Of a stretch of DNA of 64,000 bases, positions 26,196-35,432 are shown one piece after another. The notes beneath the pieces are model-generated. The model worked only from the letters and a program-made list of their open reading frames with translations. It was not told the DNA's origin and ran no database searches. The stretch is from Acetatifactor muris (GTDB lineage: Bacteria; Bacillota; Clostridia; Lachnospirales; Lachnospiraceae): assembly GCA_023664365.1 (NCBI GenBank), contig JAMPFR010000002.1, positions 1 through 64,000 on the forward strand, written 5' to 3'. The position numbers and the translations under genes were made by a program. Every line of letters begins with the position of its first letter. The stretch's first letter is position 1.

Positions 26196-26612
26196 ATGAA
26201 AATGGTTAGGATCAAAAAAAGAATAGCTGCAATGATGATGGTTTCGGCACTGTCAGTCTGGTTTGCATTATCCAATGTGGCATATGCTCAAACCCTTACG
26301 ATAGAGGGCAGAAACATATATACGAGTTTAACTGTCAGTTCAAGTAGTGCTACCGTTACTATTTCTTATACGGAGGGGCCTGGACAAGTGTGGGCTTCTG
26401 TAACTGGAGAAGCAATCAACAAACTTATTCCAACTATGGGAACGTCAGTGCAAGGTGGCCGGAATTCTAATCCGACACCCGGCGGTGTATCTTCAAGCGT
26501 AGATGCACCAAATGGTTGGAAATTTACTGGTGCATCTTCATGGTGTGACTATCAATTGGATATTAACGGCACTATCTATAAAAACGGGATTTATGATCAT
26601 AAGAATGTATGA
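26196..26612 (+). CDS. Small secreted protein
   Basis: A 138-residue protein with a clear signal peptide: basic start (KKRIAAMMMV), hydrophobic core and an AYAQ cleavage site after about residue 31. The mature part of about 107 residues is Ser/Thr/Gly-rich with strand-like segments and one Cys (SSWCDYQ), and it ends in YKNGIYDHKNV. I recognise no family. It is the first gene after a strong promoter and is followed by a hairpin and then genes for lipoproteins and an ABC transporter. That layout resembles secreted-peptide operons, so a bacteriocin-like or signalling role is possible but unproven. Confidence 0.75.
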   Translation: MKMVRIKKRIAAMMMVSALSVWFALSNVAYAQTLTIEGRNIYTSLTVSSSSATVTISYTEGPGQVWASVTGEAINKLIPTMGTSVQGGRNSNPTPGGVSSSVDAPNGWKFTGASSWCDYQLDINGTIYKNGIYDHKNV

Positions 26613-26626
26613 AATCAGCAGTTGAG

Positions 26627-26652
26627 GGGCATTGTCCGTTTGGAGAATGCCC
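26627..26652 (+). terminator. Attenuator-like hairpin after the secreted-protein gene
   Basis: GGGCATT (26627-26633) pairs with AATGCCC (26646-26652) around a 12-base loop, just before the first lipoprotein. With no T-run it would be a partial attenuator, leaving the first gene expressed more than those behind it. Confidence 0.45.
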
Positions 26653-26669
26653 TTGGTATTGGAGAAAAA

Positions 26670-27974
26670 ATGAGGGAAAAAAAGTCATCTGAACAAAAAA
26701 TGTGTTTTACGGCATTGCTGCTCACCCTGTCTCTTATGGGAACCGGCTGCGGGGACGGCCGACAGACAGGAGATTCGTCACATCCGTCTCAGACGGTGGT
26801 GAGTACGGGGACAACGCTGAAGACGGGGGCCATGAGTTACGGATACTTTTATGTGGAGGATGGGATCTCCTTAAGTTCAACGGAGCGTTTTATGTATTCC
26901 GACTGGGAACCGGTGGAATTTGACTATATCTGTATGGACCCCACCTGCAGCCACCTGACCGGGAGCTGCGGTGCGCGCGCGATTTCAGGCGAAGGGGATG
27001 TGAAGAGGGATTTCAGCCTTGTTTATCAGGACCGGCTTATCATTCTGCATGGATATTCGCAATTCGTGGATAATGAGTCCTCGGAATCAGTCTGGGATTA
27101 CAGCACTGTGTATCAAACAGATGTTTATGAAGCGGATCCGGATGGAAGCAATCGGCGTAAGGTGGCAACCTTTTCGGGGGCGATTGACAGTCCCATCATT
27201 ACCTATGCCGCAGTTTTAGTTGACGGAAAGCTTTATTTCGGCGGCGCGACGGAGGTGCGGGACAGAACTGAGCAGAATACTCAGAGCGGCGCTATGACTA
27301 ATGAGTCATGGGTCAGTGATGCCGTCTATTGTCTTGATCTCAATGATTATACGCTGGAAACCTTTGCGGCAACGGAGAACTGGGAAGGGATGGCACAATA
27401 TCAGTTATATGAATATGACGGTATGGTCTATGTGATTATGAGCGATTTTTCAAAGGATCGTGCCATATGGTACCGAATCGCCCCTGAAGCAGGCAGATGT
27501 GAGGAGATCCTGCGCTTCGATTCCAATGTGGCAAGGTTTCAGGGGGCCATCGGAAATACGGTGTATTACAAGTATGAGAATTCCGGGAAAACGCTCTACG
27601 CCCGGGACGTCTCTGCGGGAGCAAAGGAGCGGGAGATCATGACGGTAACAGGGGAGGACATGACGGTAAACGCTTTTATTACAGACGGACAAATCCTGTT
27701 CATGACGGACTGCCGTCTGGAAGAGGAGGAGCCCATGACGGAGTATGCGGTACTTGACCCGGAAGGGAAAATCCTTGACAGAATCCGCTATGACGACTAT
27801 ATCACCTTTCTGGACGTAGTTGGGGATAAACTCATTTATTACAGGACATATTCTGACTGTGATGAATGGTGGGCGGAGAAAGAGAATCTCAAGGTTCTGA
27901 CGGAAGGAGGCGTACCGATTGGTCCCTTTTGGGGGGCAGGATTGGATACACTTGCAGAACAAAGGGGGGTCTAA
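26670..27974 (+). CDS. Lipoprotein, first of a duplicated pair
   Basis: A 434-residue lipoprotein. A basic start and hydrophobic stretch lead to the lipobox LMGTGC (Cys at about residue 27). Near residue 90 there is a conserved CMDPTCSHL followed by TGSC, a Cys/His cluster that could bind metal. The rest has repeated strand segments with D-x-L-Y-F-G and similar patterns that suggest a beta-propeller-like fold. The function is unknown. It is 1 base from its paralogue at 27976. The ATG at 26670 is chosen for GGAG spacing and the lipobox. Confidence 0.82.
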   Translation: MREKKSSEQKMCFTALLLTLSLMGTGCGDGRQTGDSSHPSQTVVSTGTTLKTGAMSYGYFYVEDGISLSSTERFMYSDWEPVEFDYICMDPTCSHLTGSCGARAISGEGDVKRDFSLVYQDRLIILHGYSQFVDNESSESVWDYSTVYQTDVYEADPDGSNRRKVATFSGAIDSPIITYAAVLVDGKLYFGGATEVRDRTEQNTQSGAMTNESWVSDAVYCLDLNDYTLETFAATENWEGMAQYQLYEYDGMVYVIMSDFSKDRAIWYRIAPEAGRCEEILRFDSNVARFQGAIGNTVYYKYENSGKTLYARDVSAGAKEREIMTVTGEDMTVNAFITDGQILFMTDCRLEEEEPMTEYAVLDPEGKILDRIRYDDYITFLDVVGDKLIYYRTYSDCDEWWAEKENLKVLTEGGVPIGPFWGAGLDTLAEQRGV

Positions 27975-27975
27975 T

Positions 27976-29271
27976 ATGCGAAAACATAAAATGTCAAACG
28001 TAAAAATGTGCTTTGCAGCATTGCTGCTCATCCTGTCTCTTATGGGAACCGGCTGCGGGGACGGCCGACAGACAGGAGATTCGTCACATCCGTCTCAGAC
28101 GGTGGGTATGGAGACAGCACCGAATACGGGCTTCATGAGTTACGGCTATTTTTTTGAGGAGAACGGAATTGCCATAAGTTCAACGGATCGTTTTATGTAT
28201 TCCGACTGGGAACCGGTGGAATTTGACTATATCTGTATGGATCCCACCTGCAGCCATCTGGCCGGGAGCTGCAGTGCGCACACGATTTCCGGTGAAGGGG
28301 AGGTGAAGAAGGATTTTTGCCTTGTTTACCAGGAGCGACTGATTATTCTGCATCCGTATGTCCGATTGGATATCAGTCAGCTGTCTGAAACAGTAGAAGA
28401 GTGGCTGTATGTGTATCAGACGGATGTTTATGAGGCGGATCCGGATGGAAGCAATCGGCGGAAGGTGGCCGCCTTTTCGGGCTCCGTCGGCAGTCCGACT
28501 ATAGTCTATGCCGCAGTTTTGACGGACGGAAGGCTTTATTTCGGCGGACCCACGGAAGAAAGGAACAGAATGGAATTTAATGATCAGGGTGAGCTGCTTT
28601 CGTTTGAATCATGGGTCAATGACGCCGTTTACTGCCTTGAACTCAATGATTACACGGTGGAAACCTTCGCGGCTGCAGAGGATAAAGCGGGAGAAGTTGC
28701 ATATTCTTACCAGTTTTATGAATATGGGGGCATGATTTATGCAATCATAAGCAGTTTCCAGGGAGACAACGCAGTATGGTATCGAATTGATTCCGCAGGA
28801 AACGTATGTGAGGAAATTCTGCGCTTTGATTCCAATGTAGCAAGGTTTCAGGGGGCCATCGGAAATACGGTGTATTACAAGTATGAGAATTCCGGGAAAA
28901 CACTCTATGCCAAGGATGTTCCGGCGGGGACGGAGGAACGGGAAATTATGACTGTCACAAAAGAGGATATGATTCTGGACGCTGTTATTTCAGACGGACA
29001 GATTTTGTGTATGACAGACTTTTGCATTGAGGAAGGGAATCCTATGGCTGAGTATACGGTGCTGGATCCGAATGGGAATATCCTTGACAGGATTCGATAT
29101 GACGATTACATCGTCCTGCTGGGCGTGGTCGGAGACAGGATTCTCTATTTCAGGGGATACCCTGACTGGGAAGTGTGGTGGGCGGATAAGGGAGAACTCT
29201 CAAAACTGCCGGAAAACGGAACCGGGATCGGCCCCCTCTTAGGATCGAAGCTGGATACAATGGAAGAGTAG
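27976..29271 (+). CDS. Lipoprotein, second of a duplicated pair
   Basis: A 431-residue paralogue of the preceding lipoprotein, with the same lipobox (LMGTGC) and the CMDPTCSHL...C cluster. Two stretches are identical to the first gene at DNA level: 74 bases (28032-28105 with 26726-26799) and 62 bases (28840-28901 with 27531-27592), while regions between differ clearly. This points to a tandem duplication with later gene conversion. GGGGGGT precedes the ATG. It is followed by the ABC ATPase gene 28 bases on. Confidence 0.82.
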   Translation: MRKHKMSNVKMCFAALLLILSLMGTGCGDGRQTGDSSHPSQTVGMETAPNTGFMSYGYFFEENGIAISSTDRFMYSDWEPVEFDYICMDPTCSHLAGSCSAHTISGEGEVKKDFCLVYQERLIILHPYVRLDISQLSETVEEWLYVYQTDVYEADPDGSNRRKVAAFSGSVGSPTIVYAAVLTDGRLYFGGPTEERNRMEFNDQGELLSFESWVNDAVYCLELNDYTVETFAAAEDKAGEVAYSYQFYEYGGMIYAIISSFQGDNAVWYRIDSAGNVCEEILRFDSNVARFQGAIGNTVYYKYENSGKTLYAKDVPAGTEEREIMTVTKEDMILDAVISDGQILCMTDFCIEEGNPMAEYTVLDPNGNILDRIRYDDYIVLLGVVGDRILYFRGYPDWEVWWADKGELSKLPENGTGIGPLLGSKLDTMEE

Positions 29272-29299
29272 CCACAGAAAAATTTCGGGAGGCCGGAAA

Positions 29300-30010
29300 A
29301 TGCAGTGTCAACTGGAACTGATTGATATTACGAAATCCTATAAGGGAAAACTGGCGCTGGATCACTTTTCCTATCGGTTTGACGCCGGGATCTACGGACT
29401 CTTGGGGCCAAACGGCGCGGGGAAATCCACCTTGATGAACATCATCACCCAGAACCTGAAAAGTGATGAGGGCAGGATCCTGTTAAACGGGGTGGAGGCG
29501 CGGAAGCTGAAGCAGCGCTATATCGCCCGGATCGGATATATGCCCCAGCAGCAGTCATTGTATGAGAATCTGACGCTGCTGCGCTTTATGTATTATATTG
29601 CAGCCCTCAAGGGAATGAAGAAAAAGGAAGCAGGAGAGCAGATTGAGGGACTGTTAAAGGATGTGGGGCTGTGGGAGGAACGCAGCAGATATATGGGCGG
29701 CTTTTCCGGCGGAATGAAGCAGCGTGCATTGGTGGCACAGGCGCTTTTGGGAAATCCGGATATCATTATTTTAGACGAACCTACGGCAGGGCTGGATCCC
29801 ATCCAGAGGATGGGGATGCGGGAAATGATAGGGAAGCTTGCCCGGGACAGGATTGTGATCATTTCCACCCATGTGATCGCGGATATTGAAGCGATTGCCA
29901 AGGAGATACTGATGCTCCGGAAAGGAAAGCTTTTAAAAAAGCTGTCGCCGGAAACGGACAGGCTGAACGGAGAAAGTCTGGAGGATATGTATATCAGGTT
30001 GTTTGGATGA
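29300..30010 (+). CDS. ABC transporter ATP-binding protein
   Basis: A 236-residue ATPase. Walker A is GPNGAGKST, the Q-loop is MPQQQS, the signature is FSGGMKQR and Walker B is IIILDEPTAGLDP, followed by the H-loop STHV. It is close to the subfamily that drives ABC-2 exporters, including those for peptide or antibiotic export and immunity. It pairs with the permease that begins 9 bases after its stop. The substrate is unknown; the small secreted protein upstream is one candidate. Confidence 0.95.
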   Translation: MQCQLELIDITKSYKGKLALDHFSYRFDAGIYGLLGPNGAGKSTLMNIITQNLKSDEGRILLNGVEARKLKQRYIARIGYMPQQQSLYENLTLLRFMYYIAALKGMKKKEAGEQIEGLLKDVGLWEERSRYMGGFSGGMKQRALVAQALLGNPDIIILDEPTAGLDPIQRMGMREMIGKLARDRIVIISTHVIADIEAIAKEILMLRKGKLLKKLSPETDRLNGESLEDMYIRLFG

Positions 30011-30019
30011 GGAGCGGCG

Positions 30020-32101
30020 ATGATAAAAAACGAGTGGATCAAATTATTTCGAAACCGGGTGTTTCTTATCTTCTTTGCGGCGATATTTGCGTTTTACGGT
30101 TTTTATCTATACTGGTCGCTGGTAATTTATGTGAAATCAGGGGTTGCCGAACAGGCGCCTGCTTCTTATTATCAGGAGCTTACAAAGGAGCTGGAGGCCC
30201 TTTCCCTCACGGATGAGGAAAAGCTGGAGCTTCTTACGGAGCGGCGGAAGCAGATGGAGGAACTGGAGGGGACGATGATGTCCGGCCGGTTTGGTCTGAC
30301 ACAGCTTGTCTATGAGGAAGTGTGGGATGAGATAAGCAGAGGACTGCGTTATCAGGAGATTCGCACCGCCGTGGTAAGCAGCGCAGATAAGCAGCTTAAG
30401 AAGCTGGACAGGGGAAACTACGGCAGGCTGCAGCGGCGGTATCTGGAAAGCAGCCTGGAAAAAACGAAGGAGGTATATGGGAGGCTTACGGATGTGGCAG
30501 CCGTATCTGCCTATGCCAGAGGTCTGGAGGCACTGACAGATAATCCGGTGGCGGATATCTGTTGTCTGTTTATCGTTTTGCTGGCGGTATTTGAGCTTGT
30601 AACGGTGGAGCGGCAGAATGAGAGGATTATTTTGTCCAAGAGTACAGTGCGGGGAAGGAAGGTACATGCTTTTGTGAAGGCGGCGGTCCTGGGGGGCTTA
30701 TGTATGCTTGTGACGGTGCTTCTGCTGCTGGAGGGCCTTCTTGTCATCGGACGGATTTATCCTATTCCGTCTCCTGCGGTTCCGGTACAGTCAGTGTATC
30801 CTTACTGCGCTTTGAAAATCAGCATCGGAGGATTTTTATGTCTGTATACGCTGTTAAAGATTCTGTTCTGCTTCTTGTGTACGGCTTTTGCATACGCTGT
30901 CTGCTGCATCTTACGTCAGGTCGTCCCCATTCTCCTGGTAATTCTCGGAGTGGGAGGGGCTTTTGTTTTCCTGTATCTGGGAATCCCGGAGACGTCTTAT
31001 CTTGCGCCGCTGCGGGATGTGAGTCCGGTGGCGCTGGGGCAGGCGGGAGAGCTGCTGGAGCGTTACCGGTGCGTGAATATATTCGGGCTTGCCGTGAATC
31101 GGGCCGGGTTCGCCGCAGTTTTGCTCTGCGCAGGGACGGCTGCGCTTCTGGCAGCGGCGGTGAAGCTGTATATGACAGCGGAGGAAACAAATATTCTGGC
31201 GGATCGGCACTCGGTGTATGACAGGAAGCAGCGGTGGAGCGTAAACCTTTTCTGCCATGAATGTTATAAGACGTTTCTTTCCCAGAAGCTGATCCTTGTG
31301 CTGGCGCTGGCGGCGGTTGTTTCCGTCCCTTATCTGAAGCTGACAAATGCGGAAGGCGGGGACACCCTTACGGATTATCTTTATCGTATGTATTCTTCTT
31401 CCGTTGCGGGAGAATATACAGCTGAGATCCCGGACTATATCAGCCGGAAGCAGGAAGAGGTTCTCTCAGCCATGCAGCGTCCGGAGGTACAGGAGCGGGA
31501 AAAAATGGTATATGAGACGATGCTGGAGGCCCTGTCCCGGATGTCGGGGTATGCCGGGTATCTGTCGACCCGTGAAAACAGTTATTATCTTAATAATAAT
31601 GCCTATATTGCGCTGACAGGCGGGAATGAGAGCGTCAACAGGAATACTCTCATGACATACATACTGATGTATGGGTTCGCCATTGTCTGCTTTGTGCTGA
31701 CTATGTCCATTGATTATCAGAGAGGGGAAAACCGTATCATCCATTCCACGGAGAAGGGCAGGCGGCAGTATGTAAAGATAAAGGTCTTTATCGGAATGCT
31801 TATTTCGCTGGTACTTCTGGTTTTATTCTGGGCGCCCACACTGTGCAGCCGGCTGGCTGCGGAGGGTGTGGAGTATATTTTTGCGCCTGCCTGCAGCCTG
31901 CAGCATCTCTCGTGGGCAGGGGGAGAAATTTCCCTGTTTGGTTATCTGTGTCTGCTGTATGGAGCAAGGTATCTGTCCCTGCTGGGTGTGATGGCGTTTT
32001 CCTATCTGATGGAGCGAAAGGTGAAGAGCAGTATCACCGCTATTGTCTGTGTGTGCGCCGTTGTGGAAATCCCGCTTGCTGTGATGTTGATTCTCCATTG
32101 A
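30020..32101 (+). CDS. ABC-2-type permease, 693 residues
   Basis: A polytopic membrane protein. The N-terminal helix (FLIFFAAIFAFYGFYLYWSLVIYV, residues about 13-37) is followed by a charged extracytoplasmic domain of about 130 residues, then several helices (about residues 180-390), a second soluble domain (about 430-525) and a final group of helices. The two-halves layout suggests two fused ABC-2 permease-like units. With the ATPase it would form an exporter. No family name is certain. GAGGAGCGGCG precedes the ATG. A DUF1430/lactococcin-972 type permease is an alternative I could not confirm. Confidence 0.82.
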   Translation: MIKNEWIKLFRNRVFLIFFAAIFAFYGFYLYWSLVIYVKSGVAEQAPASYYQELTKELEALSLTDEEKLELLTERRKQMEELEGTMMSGRFGLTQLVYEEVWDEISRGLRYQEIRTAVVSSADKQLKKLDRGNYGRLQRRYLESSLEKTKEVYGRLTDVAAVSAYARGLEALTDNPVADICCLFIVLLAVFELVTVERQNERIILSKSTVRGRKVHAFVKAAVLGGLCMLVTVLLLLEGLLVIGRIYPIPSPAVPVQSVYPYCALKISIGGFLCLYTLLKILFCFLCTAFAYAVCCILRQVVPILLVILGVGGAFVFLYLGIPETSYLAPLRDVSPVALGQAGELLERYRCVNIFGLAVNRAGFAAVLLCAGTAALLAAAVKLYMTAEETNILADRHSVYDRKQRWSVNLFCHECYKTFLSQKLILVLALAAVVSVPYLKLTNAEGGDTLTDYLYRMYSSSVAGEYTAEIPDYISRKQEEVLSAMQRPEVQEREKMVYETMLEALSRMSGYAGYLSTRENSYYLNNNAYIALTGGNESVNRNTLMTYILMYGFAIVCFVLTMSIDYQRGENRIIHSTEKGRRQYVKIKVFIGMLISLVLLVLFWAPTLCSRLAAEGVEYIFAPACSLQHLSWAGGEISLFGYLCLLYGARYLSLLGVMAFSYLMERKVKSSITAIVCVCAVVEIPLAVMLILH

Positions 32102-32138
32102 TTCTGATGCTGTTTTCTGCTATGATGTAAAAAACAAT

Positions 32139-32167
32139 TTGACAAGTCGATACATTTCCGATATACT
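32139..32167 (+). promoter_or_regulatory. Promoter of the histidine operon
   Basis: TTGACA (32139-32144), a 17-base spacer and TATACT (32162-32167) form a near-consensus promoter about 100 bases before hisZ. Confidence 0.85.
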
Positions 32168-32191
32168 ACATGTAATTTATTTCTCTATTGC

Positions 32192-32205
32192 GCTACCATG
32201 GTAGC
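32192..32205. promoter_or_regulatory. Perfect 14-bp palindrome, candidate his operator
   Basis: GCTACCATGGTAGC is an exact palindrome that begins 25 bases after the -10 of the his promoter, a position where a bound repressor could block elongation. No T-box signature is seen in this leader. The binding protein is unknown; a TrpR-family HisR/YerC regulator would be a reasonable candidate. Confidence 0.55.
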
Positions 32206-32269
32206 ACGTTAAAGTATAAAAGCGACAAAAAATAAGCAAGGGAGATCATGAGCGAGGGAGATCATAAGC

Positions 32270-33403
32270 ATGATTACGGGAAAGCATCTGTTACATACAC
32301 CGGAGGGCGTCAGGGACATCTATGGCGGGGAGTATAACCAGAAACTGGAAGTGGAAAACAGGCTCCATGAAAATATCAGGCTGTTTGGCTATGAAGAGAT
32401 TCAGACGCCTACCTTTGAATTTTTTGATGTATTTTCAAAGGAAATCGGTACTACGCCCAGCCGGGAGCTGTACAAATTTTTTGACAAGGACGGCAACACT
32501 CTTGTGCTGCGGCCGGATTTCACGCCTTCCATTGCCAGATGCGCCGCAAAATATTTCGGGGAAGAAAATGTGCCCCTGCGGTTCAGTTACCTGGGAAACA
32601 CTTTTACAAATACCTCCGACCTGCAGGGAAAGCTGAAGGAATCTACCCAGATGGGAGCGGAGCTGATAGGAGACGATTCCGTTGAGGCTGACGGGGAAAT
32701 CATCAGTCTTGTGGTAAAGGCGCTCCTTCATGCGGGACTTGAACGCTTTCAGGTTACCATCGGTGAAGTGGAATATTTCAAAGGGCTTTGCGGAGAAGCG
32801 GGATTGGACGAGGAGACGGAGTTGGATCTGCGGGCCTGCATCTCCGGCAAGAATTATTTTGCGGCCCAGGAACTGCTGCAGGAGCGCAATGTGCAGGAAC
32901 CTTACCACAGCCGTCTGCTGAAGGTGGCTGATATGTTCGGTGATATGTGTTCCCTGCCGGAAGCAAGGGCTATGGTAAATAATCCCCGTTCTCTGGGGGC
33001 CATAGAGCGGCTTGAGAAGCTTTATGAGGTACTGAAGGCTTACGGCGTTGCCGAATACATTTCCTTTGATTTAGGCATGTTAAGCAAATATAAATATTAC
33101 ACAGGCGTCATTTTCAAGGCATATACCTACGGCGTAGGCGACGCTGTTGTCAAGGGCGGGAGATATGACGGCCTGCTTCTCCGGTTTGGAAAGGAAGCTC
33201 CCGCAGTGGGTTTCTGTATCATGATTGACAGCGTCCTGGAGGCTCTGTCACGGCAAAAGGTGAAGATGCCTGCCCCTGAACCTGTTCAGACGGTTTATTA
33301 CAACTCTGACAACTTCCCTGAAAAGCTTGCAGAGGTGCAGGAAATGAGGGCTGCAGGACATGCAGCAGCGTTACAAAGGAAACAGGGAATGGAGAGAGTA
33401 TGA
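32270..33403 (+). CDS. hisZ: ATP phosphoribosyltransferase regulatory subunit HisZ
   Basis: A 377-residue HisRS-like paralogue: TPEGVRDIYG at the start, GDAVVKGGRYDGLL and AVGFCIMIDS near the end. HisZ lacks tRNA charging and forms a complex with short HisG, mediating histidine feedback. The next gene is such a short hisG, which confirms the call. The start follows GGGAG. The stop is 1 base before the hisG start. Confidence 0.93.
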   Translation: MITGKHLLHTPEGVRDIYGGEYNQKLEVENRLHENIRLFGYEEIQTPTFEFFDVFSKEIGTTPSRELYKFFDKDGNTLVLRPDFTPSIARCAAKYFGEENVPLRFSYLGNTFTNTSDLQGKLKESTQMGAELIGDDSVEADGEIISLVVKALLHAGLERFQVTIGEVEYFKGLCGEAGLDEETELDLRACISGKNYFAAQELLQERNVQEPYHSRLLKVADMFGDMCSLPEARAMVNNPRSLGAIERLEKLYEVLKAYGVAEYISFDLGMLSKYKYYTGVIFKAYTYGVGDAVVKGGRYDGLLLRFGKEAPAVGFCIMIDSVLEALSRQKVKMPAPEPVQTVYYNSDNFPEKLAEVQEMRAAGHAAALQRKQGMERV

Positions 33404-33404
33404 G

Positions 33405-34058
33405 ATGAGTGAAGAAAGGTATCTGACCCTTGCCCTGAGCAAGGGGCGGCTTGCAAATAAAGCGCTGGAGCTGTTTGAGCAGATTGGAATTACCTGTGAG
33501 GAGATGAAGGATAAGTCCTCGCGGAAGCTGATTTTTGTAAATGAGGCATTACGTTTACGTTTTTTTCTGGCAAAGGGGCCGGATGTGCCTACCTATGTGG
33601 AGTACGGTGCGGCGGATATAGGCGTTGTGGGCCGGGACACCATACTGGAGGAAAACCGTAATGTCTATGAGGTTCTTGATCTGGGTTTCGGGAAATGCCG
33701 AATGTGTGTCTGCGGTCCTCCCTCTGCGGAAGAGCTTTTACGGCACCATGAGCGGATACGGGTAGCCAGCAAATATCCGAACATTGCCAGGGATTTTTTT
33801 TATAACAAAAAGCATCAAACCGTTGATATTATCAAGTTGAACGGTTCTGTAGAGTTGGGGCCGCTGGTGGAACTGTCGGACATGATTGTGGATATTGTGG
33901 AGACAGGCTCCACCCTGCATGAGAACGGACTTGAGGTACTTGAGGAGGTTTGTCCGCTCTCCGCCAGAATGATTGTGAACCCGGTCAGTATGCAGATGGA
34001 AACGGAGCGGATCAAAACGCTTGTAAATAAGCTGCAGACGGAGATCCAAACCGGCTGA
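33405..34058 (+). CDS. hisG: ATP phosphoribosyltransferase, short form
   Basis: A 217-residue short-form HisG, which catalyses the first step of histidine synthesis (PRPP plus ATP). Typical residues are LALSKGRLANKALEL at the start, and DMIVDIVETGSTLHENGLE, the PRPP-binding region. The C-terminal regulatory domain of long HisG is absent, as expected beside HisZ. The ATG at 33405 has GGAGAGAG upstream. Confidence 0.95.
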   Translation: MSEERYLTLALSKGRLANKALELFEQIGITCEEMKDKSSRKLIFVNEALRLRFFLAKGPDVPTYVEYGAADIGVVGRDTILEENRNVYEVLDLGFGKCRMCVCGPPSAEELLRHHERIRVASKYPNIARDFFYNKKHQTVDIIKLNGSVELGPLVELSDMIVDIVETGSTLHENGLEVLEEVCPLSARMIVNPVSMQMETERIKTLVNKLQTEIQTG

Positions 34059-34129
34059 ACGCAGAGCCGCCGAAGGCCGGTTTGTTTAAAAAGCTATAAA
34101 AATAGGATAGGAAAGGTATAAGAAAGAAT

Positions 34130-35419
34130 ATGAAGATAATAAACCTGACAAAGGAGTCAAAACAGGGAATCCTGAACAATCTGCTGAAGAGAAGCCCTGA
34201 TAATTATTCTCAATATGAGAATACGGTTCGTGAAATTATTGAAAAGGTGAAGACCGAAGGAGATAAAGCTCTGTTCGACTACACCCTGGAATTTGACAAA
34301 TATGCCCTCAACGCCGGGAATATAAAGGTGACCCGGGCTGAAATTGAGGAGGCATATACAAAGCTGAAACCGGAGCTTGTGGACGTCATCCGGAAATCTG
34401 CAGAGAACATCCGGGCTTTCCACGCAAAGCAGCTTCGGAACAGCTGGTTTGACGCAAAGGAGGACGGCACTATTCTGGGGATGAAGCTGACTCCCATCGG
34501 GAAGGTGGGTGTGTACGTTCCCGGCGGGAAGGCGGCCTATCCCTCCAGTGTGCTGATGAACGTAGTTCCCGCCCGGGTTGCAGGTGTGCCGGAGATAATC
34601 ATGACTACGCCTCCTGCGGCGGACGGCAGCGTCAATCCGGGGACGCTGGTGGCAGCTGACATTGCGGGAGTGAATACCATTTATAAGGCGGGCGGGGCCC
34701 AGGCCATTGCAGCCCTTGCCTTTGGTACGGAGTCTGTGCCTAAGGTTGACAAGATAACAGGCCCCGGCAATATCTTTGTGGCATTGGCAAAAAAGGCTGT
34801 GTACGGCCATGTCAGTATTGATTCCATTGCCGGCCCCAGTGAAATCCTGGTGCTTGCGGACGAGACGGCGAACCCGAAATATGTGGCTGCAGATTTGCTT
34901 TCTCAAGCGGAGCATGACGAGCTTGCCAGCGCTATATTGATTACTGATTCAAGGGAACTGGCGGAGCAGGTTTCTGCCCGTGTGGACGAATTCACCGCAC
35001 AGCTGGAACGCAGGGAAATCATCCGGAAATCCCTGGACAATTACGGTTACATTTTGGTGGCTGAAAGCCTGGAGGAAGGAATAGAGGCGGTAAATGAAAT
35101 TGCTTCCGAGCATCTGGAAATCCTGACGGCAGATCCCTTCCGGGTTATGACAAAAATACGCAATGCAGGAGCCATTTTCCTGGGCGAATATGCTTCCGAG
35201 CCTCTGGGCGACTACTTTGCAGGACCCAACCACATACTGCCGACCAACGGAACCGCAAAGTTTTTCTCACCGCTGAATGTAGATGATTTTATCAAAAAGA
35301 CCAGTATCATTTCTTATTCAAGGGAGGCCCTGGAACAGGCGCACAAGGATATTGAAACCTTTGCGGACAGCGAGGGGCTGACGGCGCACGCCAACAGTAT
35401 TCGGGTGCGGTTTGAGTAA
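34130..35419 (+). CDS. hisD: Histidinol dehydrogenase
   Basis: A 429-residue HisD, which oxidises L-histidinol to L-histidine in two NAD-dependent steps. Recognised segments are VPGGKAAYPSSVLMN, DKITGPGNIFVALAK and the zinc/catalytic region SEHLEI and GDYFAGPNHILPT. Length is normal. AGAAAGGTATAAGAA precedes the start, 71 bases after hisG. Confidence 0.96.
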   Translation: MKIINLTKESKQGILNNLLKRSPDNYSQYENTVREIIEKVKTEGDKALFDYTLEFDKYALNAGNIKVTRAEIEEAYTKLKPELVDVIRKSAENIRAFHAKQLRNSWFDAKEDGTILGMKLTPIGKVGVYVPGGKAAYPSSVLMNVVPARVAGVPEIIMTTPPAADGSVNPGTLVAADIAGVNTIYKAGGAQAIAALAFGTESVPKVDKITGPGNIFVALAKKAVYGHVSIDSIAGPSEILVLADETANPKYVAADLLSQAEHDELASAILITDSRELAEQVSARVDEFTAQLERREIIRKSLDNYGYILVAESLEEGIEAVNEIASEHLEILTADPFRVMTKIRNAGAIFLGEYASEPLGDYFAGPNHILPTNGTAKFFSPLNVDDFIKKTSIISYSREALEQAHKDIETFADSEGLTAHANSIRVRFE

Positions 35420-35432
35420 ACGGGAGGACTAC

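Noticed and set aside
26196..26612. Assignment of the secreted protein to the lactococcin 972 family
   Set aside because: Operon layout is similar, but the mature protein is longer and I cannot see the family's conserved His/Tyr/Gly pattern.
32248..32337. Possible 29-codon his leader peptide (MSEGDHKHDYGK...)
   Set aside because: It overlaps hisZ out of frame, has only three His codons and lacks an attenuator hairpin pair. The direct repeat GGAGATCAT near it explains the look-alike ribosome binding site.
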